From a virus: a stretch of 42,351 bases of DNA. Location of the stretch: IMG/VR virus record IMGVR_UViG_3300029957_000017, positions 1-42,351 of that record; one strand, given 5' to 3'. Under the pieces are notes generated by a model. It saw only the letters and a program-made list of their open reading frames with translations, did no database searches and had not been told where the DNA came from. Shown here piece after piece: positions 7,409 to 15,137 of this stretch. The translations under genes were made by a program, and so were the position numbers. Every line of letters begins with the position of its first letter. Position 1 is the first letter of the stretch.

Positions 7409-8572
7409 ATGTCCGAGACAGCGATTATCGAATCAAGGATCGACCGCTCCACCGCCGGGGCAATCGACCTGCGAACCACCGGCGGGATGCAGGTTACAGA
7501 CGTTGGCCAAGCGATGGAGGTAGCCAAACTGATGAGCATCAGCGGTTCCGCCGTCCCTGCCCATATCCGCAACAACCCTGGCACGTGCTTGGCCGTGGCA
7601 ATCCAGGCGTGGGAATGGTCGATGAACCCATTCGCGGTGGCGAACAAAAGCTACGTGGTCAACGACCGGCTGGCCTACGAATCGGCGCTGTATAACGCCG
7701 TGGTGACACGCCGGGCTCCGATCGTCGGCCGCCTGCGATCATCGTACGTCGGTGAGGGACCCACGCGACGATGCACGATCACGGCCACACTGAGGGATGA
7801 TGCTGGTGGCGGAGAGGTCGATTACCGGTCACCAGAGTTCAAGGACATCAACCCCAAGAACTCTCCCCTGTGGAAGAATGATCCCGACCAACAGTTGTTC
7901 TACTTCAGTTGCCGCGCATTTGTTCGCCGGCACTTCCCCGACGTGATGATGGGAGTTTACACCGTCGATGAAATCCAGGATGCTCCCGATGCGCCACCCG
8001 CAAAGAAAGTACGCGATACCGGGAGCATTGATGTTAGTGCCGTCCTGGGCAAGACCACCGAGAAAACGACTGTGCCCGGCGGCACTGCGGCCACGGCACC
8101 CCAGCCGAAGGCCAAGGAGGCCAAGGAGAAGGCCACAGAGAAACCCGCCGAGGACGCGCCGCCTGAGCCAACTCAAAAGACTCCAACCGCGCCGGCCCCA
8201 GACGCCGCGAAGAAGGAATCCGCGGCCGCCGATCCCGCCGCCGAAGTTCTCGGCCGGATCAAGGCCGCGTGGGCGCGGGAAATGCGGAAGCGTCACAACT
8301 GGGACGAGGATGCACCGGCCGAGTTGGTGGATGAGCAGTTGGAAGAATTCTGCTTGAACCACTGGGCCAAGCGGTCGCTTGAGGATGTGGTGGCGAACAA
8401 GCCGGCCTGGCTAGACAAGCTGCTCGGCTACCTCAATGACACCCCGTGCAAGATCCCGGCCGAGCGGTTCGACTTCCACGTGGCCGAGGCACCGAAGCAA
8501 GACGCGGCGCCCGTGGAGCAGGAGTCGGTGATCGAAGAGCCGGCCAAGCCCAATCGTCCCGGCCGAAAGTGA
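7409..8572 (+). CDS. recT: RecT-family single-strand annealing protein
   Basis: 387 residues, ATG with AAGGAG at good spacing. The first 200 residues follow the RecT core: a segment with MNPFAVANKSYVVNDRLAYE, then VGEGPTRRCTITATLRDD, and later LFYFSCRAFVRRHFPDVMMG with GVYTVDEIQD. The second half is a Pro/Ala/Lys-rich linker (about 215-285) and a helical C-terminal part that could recruit SSB or another partner. RecT proteins anneal complementary ssDNA and act with a phage exonuclease, here probably the protein at 3392-4186. Longer than Rac RecT (269 aa) because of the linker and tail. Confidence 0.83.
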   Translation: MSETAIIESRIDRSTAGAIDLRTTGGMQVTDVGQAMEVAKLMSISGSAVPAHIRNNPGTCLAVAIQAWEWSMNPFAVANKSYVVNDRLAYESALYNAVVTRRAPIVGRLRSSYVGEGPTRRCTITATLRDDAGGGEVDYRSPEFKDINPKNSPLWKNDPDQQLFYFSCRAFVRRHFPDVMMGVYTVDEIQDAPDAPPAKKVRDTGSIDVSAVLGKTTEKTTVPGGTAATAPQPKAKEAKEKATEKPAEDAPPEPTQKTPTAPAPDAAKKESAAADPAAEVLGRIKAAWAREMRKRHNWDEDAPAELVDEQLEEFCLNHWAKRSLEDVVANKPAWLDKLLGYLNDTPCKIPAERFDFHVAEAPKQDAAPVEQESVIEEPAKPNRPGRK

Positions 8573-8688
8573 CCTACTCGCGTGTCCCGCCTGAGCGCCG
8601 GCAACTGCCGTGAAACTCCTTGCTGCCGCGTATCCGACGTGGCCAAATGTCTGCAAATATCGGGCGGACGGATTCGTTTCATTATCCA

Positions 8689-8717
8689 GCCGGCGCCGTT
8701 CTCAAGGCGGCGCCGGC
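8689..8717. terminator. Strong GC hairpin after recT
   Basis: A perfect 10-bp inverted repeat, GCCGGCGCCG (8689-8698) and CGGCGCCGGC (8708-8717), encloses a 9-base loop in the gap between the recT-like gene and the next start. No T-tract follows (TATTGAGG), so it may be a weak or Rho-assisted terminator, an mRNA stability element or a processing site. Confidence 0.5.
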
Positions 8718-8734
8718 TATTGAGGGAGCAACCA

Positions 8735-8959
8735 ATGAGTAATAAGAACAAGGGTTTGTATGAGAAGTTCCAAGTTGTTCGCACGGATGGGGAATCCGCT
8801 CCTGGACACCGTCACGCGGATTGCCGGTATTTCATCCTCGATCTAACTCATGACCCGTACGCACTTCCAGCCGTCCGCGCATATGCGAAAGCGTGCGCGG
8901 CCGACTATCCAGTGCTGGCCGAGGATCTTCTCGCGTGGGTTCGGTCGCAAGTGGGATGA
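8735..8959 (+). CDS. Small hypothetical protein upstream of primase
   Basis: 74 residues, started at ATG 8735 after GAGGGAGC. It contains YEKFQVVRTDGESAPG, then HADCRYFILDLTHDPYALPA. This resembles short phage and plasmid proteins in which a conserved F.V.R.DG...GEKH.GC.YFVLD..HD.YA..AL..YA pattern is common; the function of that family is unknown to me. ATGA overlap with the primase-helicase gene indicates coupled translation. Confidence 0.72.
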   Translation: MSNKNKGLYEKFQVVRTDGESAPGHRHADCRYFILDLTHDPYALPAVRAYAKACAADYPVLAEDLLAWVRSQVG

Positions 8960-10839
8960 TTGACATGCTCGACTTCGACAAATCCCGACTCCAATCGACC
9001 CCCGAGCCCCTCGTCCGCGAGCTCGAGGCGGCCGGCGCGAAGTTCCGGGGCCGGGCGTGCACGTGCCCCTTTCACGACGACAAGCACGCCAGCGCCGGGA
9101 TTTTCCAAAAGGCTGGCGGCATCTGGAGATTCCGCTGCCAGGTTTGCGAGGCGGGCGGCGACATATTTGACATCATGGCACGAGTGCAAAACAAAACCGT
9201 CGGCGAAGTACTCAAGGGCCTCGACGGTGGCGGCTCCTCCTATCGCCCCACCCATCGGCCGAGCCCAAAGCCATCCGCCCCGCCGCCACCCGAGGACGAT
9301 TGCCCGGCCCCGGACATGCCCGCCAGCCCGCCCCCGCGGTCGTTCATATCGCTGGCTGCCGCCAAATCCGAGTTGCGAAACCTCGTCGCCACCTACGTCT
9401 ACACCAGCCCGCAGACGGGCAAGCCAGAGATGTACGTCTTCAGGATCCAGCCGCCGGGGGAGCACAAGCGATTCCTCCAAGGATGCCCCGGCCCTGACGA
9501 TGACTCCATCATCCTCCAAGCCCCGGAGAAGCCGTGGCCCATCTACAACCGATCGCGAGTGGCCCGGGCCGAGCATGTCCTGGTCGCGGAAGGCGAAAAA
9601 GCCGTCCACGCCCTGACCGACGTTCTCACCGCTGGCGGCATCGACGGGATCGCGGCCACCACGAACCCGGGCGGCGCCGGAAAGTCCGAGCATGCCGACT
9701 GGTTACCGCTGGCCGGCAAGCACGTGTATTTGTGGCCCGACAACGACCCCGCGAATGACAAGGGCGTGCGGGTTGGAATTGACCACATGCGGCAGGTGCA
9801 GGCCATTCTCGAGGCCCTGGACCCAGCCCCACTGCTCTACTGGATCGACCAGGACGCCCTGTCCCTGCCGCCAAAGGGTGACGCGTTCGAATTCTGCGAA
9901 CGCTACCCGACGCAGGCCGCCAAGCTCGAGGCCCTGCAATCGGTCATGGCCAACGCAGATCCCCTAGGGGCCTCCGCGTCCGTCCGCGTGCTGCTCGAGG
10001 ATGTAATCGCCGGCCGGGTACAAACCGTGCCGATGCCGTGGAAAAGTGTGTCGGAAATGACCCGCGCCCTCGAGCCTGGCACCGTGACCCTGCTGTGCGG
10101 CGACGGCGGCGCGGCCAAGTCGCTGGCACTGCTCCAAGCCGTCGGGCACTGGCACTTCGATCTTGGCCACAAAGTCGCACTGTTCGCGCTCGAGGATGAC
10201 CGCAAGTATCACGTGACTCGGGCCCTGGTCCAGCGCACCGGCGAGATGGGCCTGGCCGACAAAGAGTGGATTCATGCCAACCCGGACATCGCGCGGCAGA
10301 TTCACCGGGACAATGCAGAGTTTATGGACCTTTTCGGCAGGCTGGTTTACGAGGCGCCCACCGAGGCCGTGCCCATCATGAAGCTCGCGTTCTGGGTCGA
10401 CCAACGAGCCGCGGAGGGAAACCGGATCATCTGTATCGACCCGATCACCGCGGCGCAGGTCGGCGCCCAATCCTGGCTCGACGATCAGGCGTTCCTCCTC
10501 GCGGTCAAAAAATCCGTCGTGACCCACGGCTGTTCCCTGGTGATCGTCACGCACCCAAAGAAGGGCGGGAACTACGGCGCGGGCATGGGGATGGACAACC
10601 TCGCTGGCGGGGCGTGCTGGTCGCGATTCTCCCAGACCATCCTCTGGCTGAAGAACCCGACGAAGAAAGAGCGGGAAATCAAAATCATGTCGGCCTGTGG
10701 TCCCATGGGGGTCGAGTGCAATCGGGTGATGTCGCTGTTGAAAACTCGCAACGGGGTGGGGGCGGGGTCGAATATCGCAATGCGGCTTGAACGGTTCAAG
10801 CTGTTGGAGCTTGGTGTAATCGCGAAGGAGAAATCGTGA
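8956..10839 (+). CDS. Primase-helicase: CHC2 zinc finger, Toprim and RecA-fold ATPase
   Basis: 627 residues, started at the ATG overlapping the previous stop. A CHC2-type zinc site is at residues 37-64 (CPFH, then CQVC). The Toprim region holds the acidic VAEGEKA near 215 and the DxD-like WPDNDPAND near 258. The ATPase part has Walker A GDGGAAKS near 383 and Walker B IICIDPIT near 491. The last part matches the AAA_25/RepA-like helicase fold. The protein should prime and unwind DNA for phage replication, combining the roles of DnaG and DnaB-like activity as in T7 gp4-type proteins. Its GTGA-coupled neighbour downstream may be an accessory factor. Confidence 0.88.
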   Translation: MIDMLDFDKSRLQSTPEPLVRELEAAGAKFRGRACTCPFHDDKHASAGIFQKAGGIWRFRCQVCEAGGDIFDIMARVQNKTVGEVLKGLDGGGSSYRPTHRPSPKPSAPPPPEDDCPAPDMPASPPPRSFISLAAAKSELRNLVATYVYTSPQTGKPEMYVFRIQPPGEHKRFLQGCPGPDDDSIILQAPEKPWPIYNRSRVARAEHVLVAEGEKAVHALTDVLTAGGIDGIAATTNPGGAGKSEHADWLPLAGKHVYLWPDNDPANDKGVRVGIDHMRQVQAILEALDPAPLLYWIDQDALSLPPKGDAFEFCERYPTQAAKLEALQSVMANADPLGASASVRVLLEDVIAGRVQTVPMPWKSVSEMTRALEPGTVTLLCGDGGAAKSLALLQAVGHWHFDLGHKVALFALEDDRKYHVTRALVQRTGEMGLADKEWIHANPDIARQIHRDNAEFMDLFGRLVYEAPTEAVPIMKLAFWVDQRAAEGNRIICIDPITAAQVGAQSWLDDQAFLLAVKKSVVTHGCSLVIVTHPKKGGNYGAGMGMDNLAGGACWSRFSQTILWLKNPTKKEREIKIMSACGPMGVECNRVMSLLKTRNGVGAGSNIAMRLERFKLLELGVIAKEKS

Positions 10840-11597
10840 GCAAGATTGAAATTAACAGCATCGAATCAGCGGTCCGGTTCGTGAGTGCCTGCGCATTCAG
10901 GCACGGCGAATTGTGCGAGCGTTTCGGCCAACGTTTTGGAATGGCTACCGACGCGGAGCATAAATCGGCCGAGACCGACAAAGAGGCTATCGCCTACCTG
11001 ACTGGGCTGGTCGAGCAGGCGGGAAAGCCGCACGAATTCGAGGCACTGCCACCGAAGCCAGCGCAGCGACGTGCTAAGCCGAATCGGCACGTATGTGGTG
11101 ACGGGTTCGACAAGGAACGCGAATACGATAGTTGGATGTTCGCTCTGGACTTGCCGGGAGTGGACGCGGGGTGGATATCTCGGACCCGATCCGAACTTCC
11201 ATTGACGTTCAATGAACTTGGGATTTCCTGCCAGACCTTCCGCGTCTGGCACGAGCGGCGGAAGGGTGAGCGGAGGAAATGTCAGGAGAGCATGCCCCAT
11301 GAGATGTTGGGTAGTCCGGGTCATTATTCGTGCCGACACTGCTCCCGCTTTTGGCCTATAGATTCCGTGCATTGGCTGAAACAATGCCCAGCCCGAGACC
11401 GCCGCAAGGGCCAGCGACGGGGAGGGATGGCACCAGAACCACCGATGAGCGAAGGTGATGAGCCGATGGTCGGATTTCGCAAGATAGCGGCCCGGTCGGA
11501 TGACCCCGTCGTATCCGTGGCTCCCACAGTCGACCCCGCGACGATGGCACCAGCCCAGCAACCATCCGAAGATCCAGAGAATTTCGAGGCACTGTAG
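10836..11597 (+). CDS. Hypothetical protein with a zinc-finger-like Cys cluster
   Basis: 253 residues with a GTG start overlapping the primase stop (GTGA) and AAGGAG just upstream. Near residues 168-188 there is a C-x2-C pair (CRHC) followed about 17 residues later by another Cys (LKQC), with the basic stretch RDRRKGQRR next to it. The C-terminus is Pro/Ala-rich and probably disordered. The context suggests a replication or nucleic-acid-binding accessory protein, but no family is recognised. Confidence 0.65.
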   Translation: MSKIEINSIESAVRFVSACAFRHGELCERFGQRFGMATDAEHKSAETDKEAIAYLTGLVEQAGKPHEFEALPPKPAQRRAKPNRHVCGDGFDKEREYDSWMFALDLPGVDAGWISRTRSELPLTFNELGISCQTFRVWHERRKGERRKCQESMPHEMLGSPGHYSCRHCSRFWPIDSVHWLKQCPARDRRKGQRRGGMAPEPPMSEGDEPMVGFRKIAARSDDPVVSVAPTVDPATMAPAQQPSEDPENFEAL

Positions 11598-11605
11598 GAG
11601 CACCC

Positions 11606-12100
11606 ATGCCCGCGTCCCCCGTGATCATCACCCTCCCCTGGCCCCCCAGCGACAACCGGCTGACACAACACGCCACCGTCGGCCGCGGCGCCAGCGCCCA
11701 CTCCATCGCGTACCCATCCGCTGCGGCCAAGGACTACCAGAGGGAGGTCCACGCCCTCTTACTGGCCAAGCGTCTCCCCAGGATCGCGGGACGCCTGCGA
11801 GTGGACGTGGAGCTATACCCGCCCGACCGGCGGTCGATCGACCCTGCGAACAGGCTCAAGGCCCTGCTCGATTCAATCAAGCGCCGCGAGCTTGGCCGGC
11901 GCAAGAAGGGTAGTCCGCCACGCTGGGACCCCAAGCAACTGGCCTGGCTTTTCGCCACGGACGACAGCCAGGCCGTGGAGGGCTCGTGGAAGCTGCGTCA
12001 CGTGGTGGATGGGGGGAAAGCCGTGGTGACACTGACGCCGCTGCCCGATGCGGTTCAGGCGGAGTTGTTTGGGGATGACGAGTGCCCGGAGCCGAAATGA
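11606..12100 (+). CDS. rusA: RusA-type Holliday junction resolvase
   Basis: 164 residues, ATG after GTAGGAG. The N-terminus has the typical LPWPPSDNRLT strand-turn. The catalytic region shows the RusA pattern of spaced acidic residues with Lys: PPDRRSIDPANRLKALLDSI, followed by an insertion and then LFATDDSQAVEGSW. Family knowledge: RusA dimers cut four-way junctions symmetrically with Mg2+. Here it would resolve recombination or replication intermediates before packaging by the terminase. Slightly longer than E. coli RusA (120 aa), mainly through an insertion with the segment GRRKKGSPPRWDPKQ. Confidence 0.88.
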   Translation: MPASPVIITLPWPPSDNRLTQHATVGRGASAHSIAYPSAAAKDYQREVHALLLAKRLPRIAGRLRVDVELYPPDRRSIDPANRLKALLDSIKRRELGRRKKGSPPRWDPKQLAWLFATDDSQAVEGSWKLRHVVDGGKAVVTLTPLPDAVQAELFGDDECPEPK

Positions 12101-12113
12101 AAGCAGGTGAATT

Positions 12114-12275
12114 GTGAACGAAATAAAAACCATCGGTGACGACTACCTTGGCCCAGTCGGACAATTCGGCAAGGCCATGATCGAGCTCGATCTCCGTGAG
12201 GCCGATGAGGCCATGGCGAGTGGGGATATCGTGCGGATTGTGGCCGCGTACGAAGCGATGAAAGGATGCGAGTGA
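12114..12275 (+). CDS. Very small hypothetical protein (53 aa)
   Basis: A GTG start with a weak AGGTGA upstream gives a 53-residue frame (MNEIKTIGDDYLGPVGQFGK, then helices rich in Glu, Ala and Asp, ending MKGCE). No homology is recognised. It fills the gap between rusA and the DUF5131 gene exactly, with 5 bases before the next start. Confidence 0.5.
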   Translation: MNEIKTIGDDYLGPVGQFGKAMIELDLREADEAMASGDIVRIVAAYEAMKGCE

Positions 12276-12279
12276 GCCA

Positions 12280-13017
12280 ATGGGACAGGACACGAAAATC
12301 AGTTGGGCACACCACACATTCAACGCAGCACTGGGCTGCACAAAGGTTTCGGACGGTTGCAAGCACTGCTACGCCGAAACGTTCACTAAGAACCGCATGG
12401 GGCTCAAGGTCTGGGGCAACGAGCCCCGCCGGCCGATGTCCGCGGCCTACTGGAAGCAGCCGGCGAAGTGGAACAAGCTGGCCATTGCGGCCGGCGAACG
12501 CCACCGCGTTTTCTGTGGGTCGATGTTTGACTGGTGCGAGGACGATTACACCGTTGCCGCGCAGGTTGAGCGGCTCTGGCCGGTGATCGACGCAACCCCG
12601 CAACTCGACTGGCTCCTTCTCACCAAGCGGCCGGAGCGGATCATGCAGGTGATGCCCCCGGGAATACTAGGATATCCCAACATCTGGCTCGGCACCAGCA
12701 TTGAGGATATGCGAGTCGCGTGGCGGGCTGATGAGTTTCGGAACATCTCAGCGGCCGTGCGGTTCATTTCGTACGAGCCAGCTTTGGGGCCGCTGAATGA
12801 AATCGACCTGAGCGGTATCGACTGGGTAATCTACGGTGGCGAGAGCGGGCCCGGCCGCCGCGAGGATGACGTGACGTGGTCTCTGGGGATGGAGCTGATT
12901 TGCCGAACCCAGCATGTCGCGTTCTGGATGAAGCAGCGGTCTGGCGCCCGGCCCGGGGAAATGGACGGTCGCGCAACGGTCACCCGGCAACTTCCGGTAC
13001 CGAGAATGGAGAAGTAA
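12280..13017 (+). CDS. DUF5131 (phage Gp37/Gp68) family protein
   Basis: 245 residues. The signature of this family is clear: TKISWAHHTFNAALGCTKVS, then GCKHCYAE with cysteines C20, C27 and C30, followed by FCGSMFDWCED, LLTKRPERI, WLGTSIED, FISYEPALGPL and WVIYGGESGPG. The family is widespread in phages and looks like a radical-SAM-like TIM barrel with an atypical Cys arrangement; its reaction is not established as far as I know. In other genomes it often sits near genes for three-Cys-motif partner (TcmP-type) proteins; none is evident here. Confidence 0.88.
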   Translation: MGQDTKISWAHHTFNAALGCTKVSDGCKHCYAETFTKNRMGLKVWGNEPRRPMSAAYWKQPAKWNKLAIAAGERHRVFCGSMFDWCEDDYTVAAQVERLWPVIDATPQLDWLLLTKRPERIMQVMPPGILGYPNIWLGTSIEDMRVAWRADEFRNISAAVRFISYEPALGPLNEIDLSGIDWVIYGGESGPGRREDDVTWSLGMELICRTQHVAFWMKQRSGARPGEMDGRATVTRQLPVPRMEK

Positions 13018-13223
13018 TGCGAAGCGAATACGAGCGACTGATTCACCACATATCCAGCCGCGCCGCCGACAAGCTGTTCCGCAACGGCGGCGGCCAGAAC
13101 GCATCCACCCTGGGCCTGCTCGACGCGAAGGCGAAGTACCTTGGCGGGTGGTGCAAACGCGCCGTAAAAATCCAGATAGCCGAGGCCATTCGCGAAGTGA
13201 TGGAAGGCGGGGAGAAGCGATGA
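13017..13223 (+). CDS. Small hypothetical protein
   Basis: 68 residues. Its ATG overlaps the previous stop in a TAATG junction, and its TGA overlaps the next ATG. Helical and basic (YERLIHHISSRAADKLFRNG, WCKRAVKIQIAEAIREVME). No family recognised. Translation is probably coupled with the DnaA-like protein that follows. Confidence 0.65.
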   Translation: MRSEYERLIHHISSRAADKLFRNGGGQNASTLGLLDAKAKYLGGWCKRAVKIQIAEAIREVMEGGEKR

Positions 13224-13654
13224 CCCCCAAAGACATCATTACCTCTGTCGCCCGCTCGAATGGCCTGCTAGTCTCCGACCTGACCGGCCAGTCCCGCGAG
13301 ACGCATATCGTCCACGCTCGGCGCCGCGCCGTCCTGGCAATCAAAGACGGGTTTCCGTTGATGAAATCGCACGCCATCGGCCGGCTGTTCGGACGACACA
13401 GGACCATCGTCAACGAGGCCATCCTGAAAAAGGAACGGCCGGTGGTGCGGCAGGAGGATGGCGTCACGTGGCTGGAGCCGTTCGAGTTATCATCCCGCAT
13501 TGAATCGAGTGCGGCGCCATGGTCCCAAATGGGCTGGTTGTGTTACGGTATCGCGAGTGATGGTCCGGGAGAGTTCGGCGTTGCGGTGATGCTACCAATG
13601 AAGGTTGTTGTCCACCTTCCAGGGCCGCGGGCGCGGCGGAACCACTTTTTGTGA
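13220..13654 (+). CDS. DnaA domain IV-like DNA-binding protein
   Basis: 144 residues, ATGA-coupled. Residues 5-75 match the DnaA C-terminal DNA-binding domain: I..SVARSNGLLVSDLTGQSR, IVHARRRAV, and the helix-turn-helix with GRLFGRHRTIVNEAILKK, which parallels the IGRLFGGRDHTTVLHAI signature. No AAA+ module is present, so it cannot act as an initiator ATPase; it could bind DnaA-box-like sites to control replication or transcription. The C-terminal 65 residues, with WLEPFELSSRIESS, are unassigned. Confidence 0.75.
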   Translation: MTPKDIITSVARSNGLLVSDLTGQSRETHIVHARRRAVLAIKDGFPLMKSHAIGRLFGRHRTIVNEAILKKERPVVRQEDGVTWLEPFELSSRIESSAAPWSQMGWLCYGIASDGPGEFGVAVMLPMKVVVHLPGPRARRNHFL

Positions 13655-13673
13655 TTGTGGAAAGGCGGGCGAG

Positions 13674-13829
13674 ATGCGGTTCCTGTCACTGTTTTCCGGA
13701 GTTGGGGGTATAGATTTGGGCCTTGAGCAGGCCGGGATGGCAGAACGGCATGGAATCAGCGTGCGATATCTCCAGCCGGGGCGGAATGGTGGTTTAAAAC
13801 TAGACCCCGTCCCCCCATCCACTCACTGA
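13674..13829 (+). pseudogene. Truncated cytosine-C5 DNA methyltransferase (N-terminal fragment)
   Basis: The first ~22 residues are a textbook C5-methyltransferase start, FLSLFSGVGGIDLGLEQAGM (motif I, SAM binding). After this the frame loses similarity and stops at residue 51. The expected motifs (ENV, catalytic PCQ) are absent. From base 13756 on, the frame runs antisense over the end of the leftward gene 13756-14316. It looks like the stump of a methyltransferase gene whose remainder was replaced when the two converging modules were joined. Confidence 0.75.
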
Positions 13830-14316
13830 TGCTCTTCCAGTGCTTCGCCTCCGTCTCCCACCGGGCCGGCGTGCGGTGACTCACCTTCCGCTCAATCAGC
13901 CCGCCCTCCACCCCATCCCAGTCGAGTTGCCCGGCACGATCGTTCCCGAACACGTGGATCGTGCTGGCCCCCAGGAATGCAGCGTAGGTCAGGGCCAGCG
14001 TGCTGGTGTAGTTGCCCCAACCCTCGCACCGGATCGGGCAGTAGTTCCGCAGCACGTCGCACCCCACAGCCTTGTTCCCGCGCCACGTCCTGACCGTGGC
14101 GGCCAGCGCATCGCACGCGATAACGCGGGGCTCGCCCAGGGCATCCTCGCTGATCTTGGTCCACAACCCATTGTCCTGGATTGCCCACCAGTCCAATGGG
14201 ACGCCCAGGGCCGCACGATTGACGCCGATGGCGAGTTCTGGCCAGCCGTGCTGCTCCACCCACGGCAGGAACGTCTGGAGCATGCTGGGGCCGGGGCAGA
14301 GCAGGGCGGCGATCAT
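13756..14316 (-). CDS. MptE/DUF115- or sialyltransferase-like protein in glycan cassette
   Basis: 186 residues. The N-terminus (MIAALLCPGPSM) resembles the GPS nucleotide-binding start of DUF115/MptE-like and CST-I-type proteins. Later segments, AIGVNRAALGVPLDWWAIQDNG and a Rossmann-like end with STIHVFGND, fit the same fold. It overlaps the glycosyltransferase gene upstream by ATGA, so a role in surface or virion glycan modification is likely. It is the last gene of the leftward unit. Family assignment is from pattern memory only. Confidence 0.55.
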   Translation of the reverse strand: MIAALLCPGPSMLQTFLPWVEQHGWPELAIGVNRAALGVPLDWWAIQDNGLWTKISEDALGEPRVIACDALAATVRTWRGNKAVGCDVLRNYCPIRCEGWGNYTSTLALTYAAFLGASTIHVFGNDRAGQLDWDGVEGGLIERKVSHRTPARWETEAKHWKSISEWMGGRGLVLNHHSAPAGDIAR

Positions 14317-14915
14317 TGCACCGCCTCCGCCATGGAAACCCGCTGGCTCCTGATGTCCCGCAGCACCCCGGCCCGCCCCGGCTCCTCCCGGCTGGCCTGC
14401 AGGTGCTCAATCACCGGCTCCACCCCCGCATAGCCGGGGATGCCGTGGATATAGCAATGGCTGGCTGGCAGGAGCCCCAGGCGAGCGCCAGATTCACGAA
14501 TGGCCCGGTCAAGCATCCTCTGCTCATTGGCCACGCCACCGGCCGACAGGGCCGCGTATCGCTCCAGGGCAGCCATGCAACCAGCCGTGTCCTCCAGCCA
14601 GAGCGTGCCGTTGAGCAGCTCTATCCCTGCCCGCCGGTGCGCGGCGAGGTCCATGCCTGGGGGCACTACTGACCAGTCCGGCCGGGCCCAGAGAAACGCG
14701 TCGGCGTCGAGATAGACCAGGGGTCCGCGGAGCATCTGCCGGCGGGAGAGGACGAACGCCCCGGTCTGGCTGGTGTTCGCCTGCCACGTGCCCAGGTCCT
14801 GGAGCCTGTGGATTTCATGGGGGAGGGCGAAGCGGACCAGGGAGGAGCGGAGCCGCACCGCCTCGCGCTCGTAGCGGCCGCCGGTGTGGAAGAGGACGTA
14901 GGTGGGTTGCGTCAT
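14313..14915 (-). CDS. GT-A-type glycosyltransferase
   Basis: 200 residues, started at the ATG (14915) overlapping the stop of the 71-aa gene upstream. YVLFHTGGRYEREAVRLRSSL is a typical first strand-helix. LVYLDADAFLW carries the DxD metal and sugar-nucleotide motif near residue 80, followed by DWSVVPPGMDLAAHRR and a C-terminal region with SHCYIHGIPGYAG. Together with its neighbours it forms a phage glycosylation cassette. Donor sugar and acceptor are unknown; candidates are tail proteins, capsid, or host surface glycan. Confidence 0.72.
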   Translation of the reverse strand: MTQPTYVLFHTGGRYEREAVRLRSSLVRFALPHEIHRLQDLGTWQANTSQTGAFVLSRRQMLRGPLVYLDADAFLWARPDWSVVPPGMDLAAHRRAGIELLNGTLWLEDTAGCMAALERYAALSAGGVANEQRMLDRAIRESGARLGLLPASHCYIHGIPGYAGVEPVIEHLQASREEPGRAGVLRDIRSQRVSMAEAVQ

Positions 14916-15127
14916 TTGTAAACCTGCTCGGTGACCAGCTTGCCTTCTTCGAAAAACCTGTGGTGTTTCAGAATGTCCCAGTAGTCTCCCGGGATGTATA
15001 TCGGCTGATCCAAGCCGTCGACATACACGCTGCACGTACCATCGTCCTGCTTCGCCACCACGATAATGCGATCAATTCGTATCGCAATCTCCCTGCCGCA
15101 GGCTTGCGGAAATCTAATGAATTCCAT
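14912..15127 (-). CDS. Small hypothetical protein between glycosyltransferases
   Basis: 71 residues. It starts MEFIRFPQACGREIAIRIDR and continues with beta-rich VAKQDDGTCSVYVDG. The layout, a few short strands with a conserved-looking VDG turn, recalls small FlbD-like proteins, but the match is weak. Stop and next start overlap (ATGA). A good GGAGA site precedes the start. Confidence 0.6.
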   Translation of the reverse strand: MEFIRFPQACGREIAIRIDRIIVVAKQDDGTCSVYVDGLDQPIYIPGDYWDILKHHRFFEEGKLVTEQVYK

Positions 15128-15137
15128 AGCTTTCTCC

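Noticed and set aside
8582-8734. Extended 125-aa version of the small gene upstream of the primase
   Set aside because: It would run through a perfect GC hairpin and has no ribosome binding site, whereas ATG 8735 has GAGGGAGC upstream.
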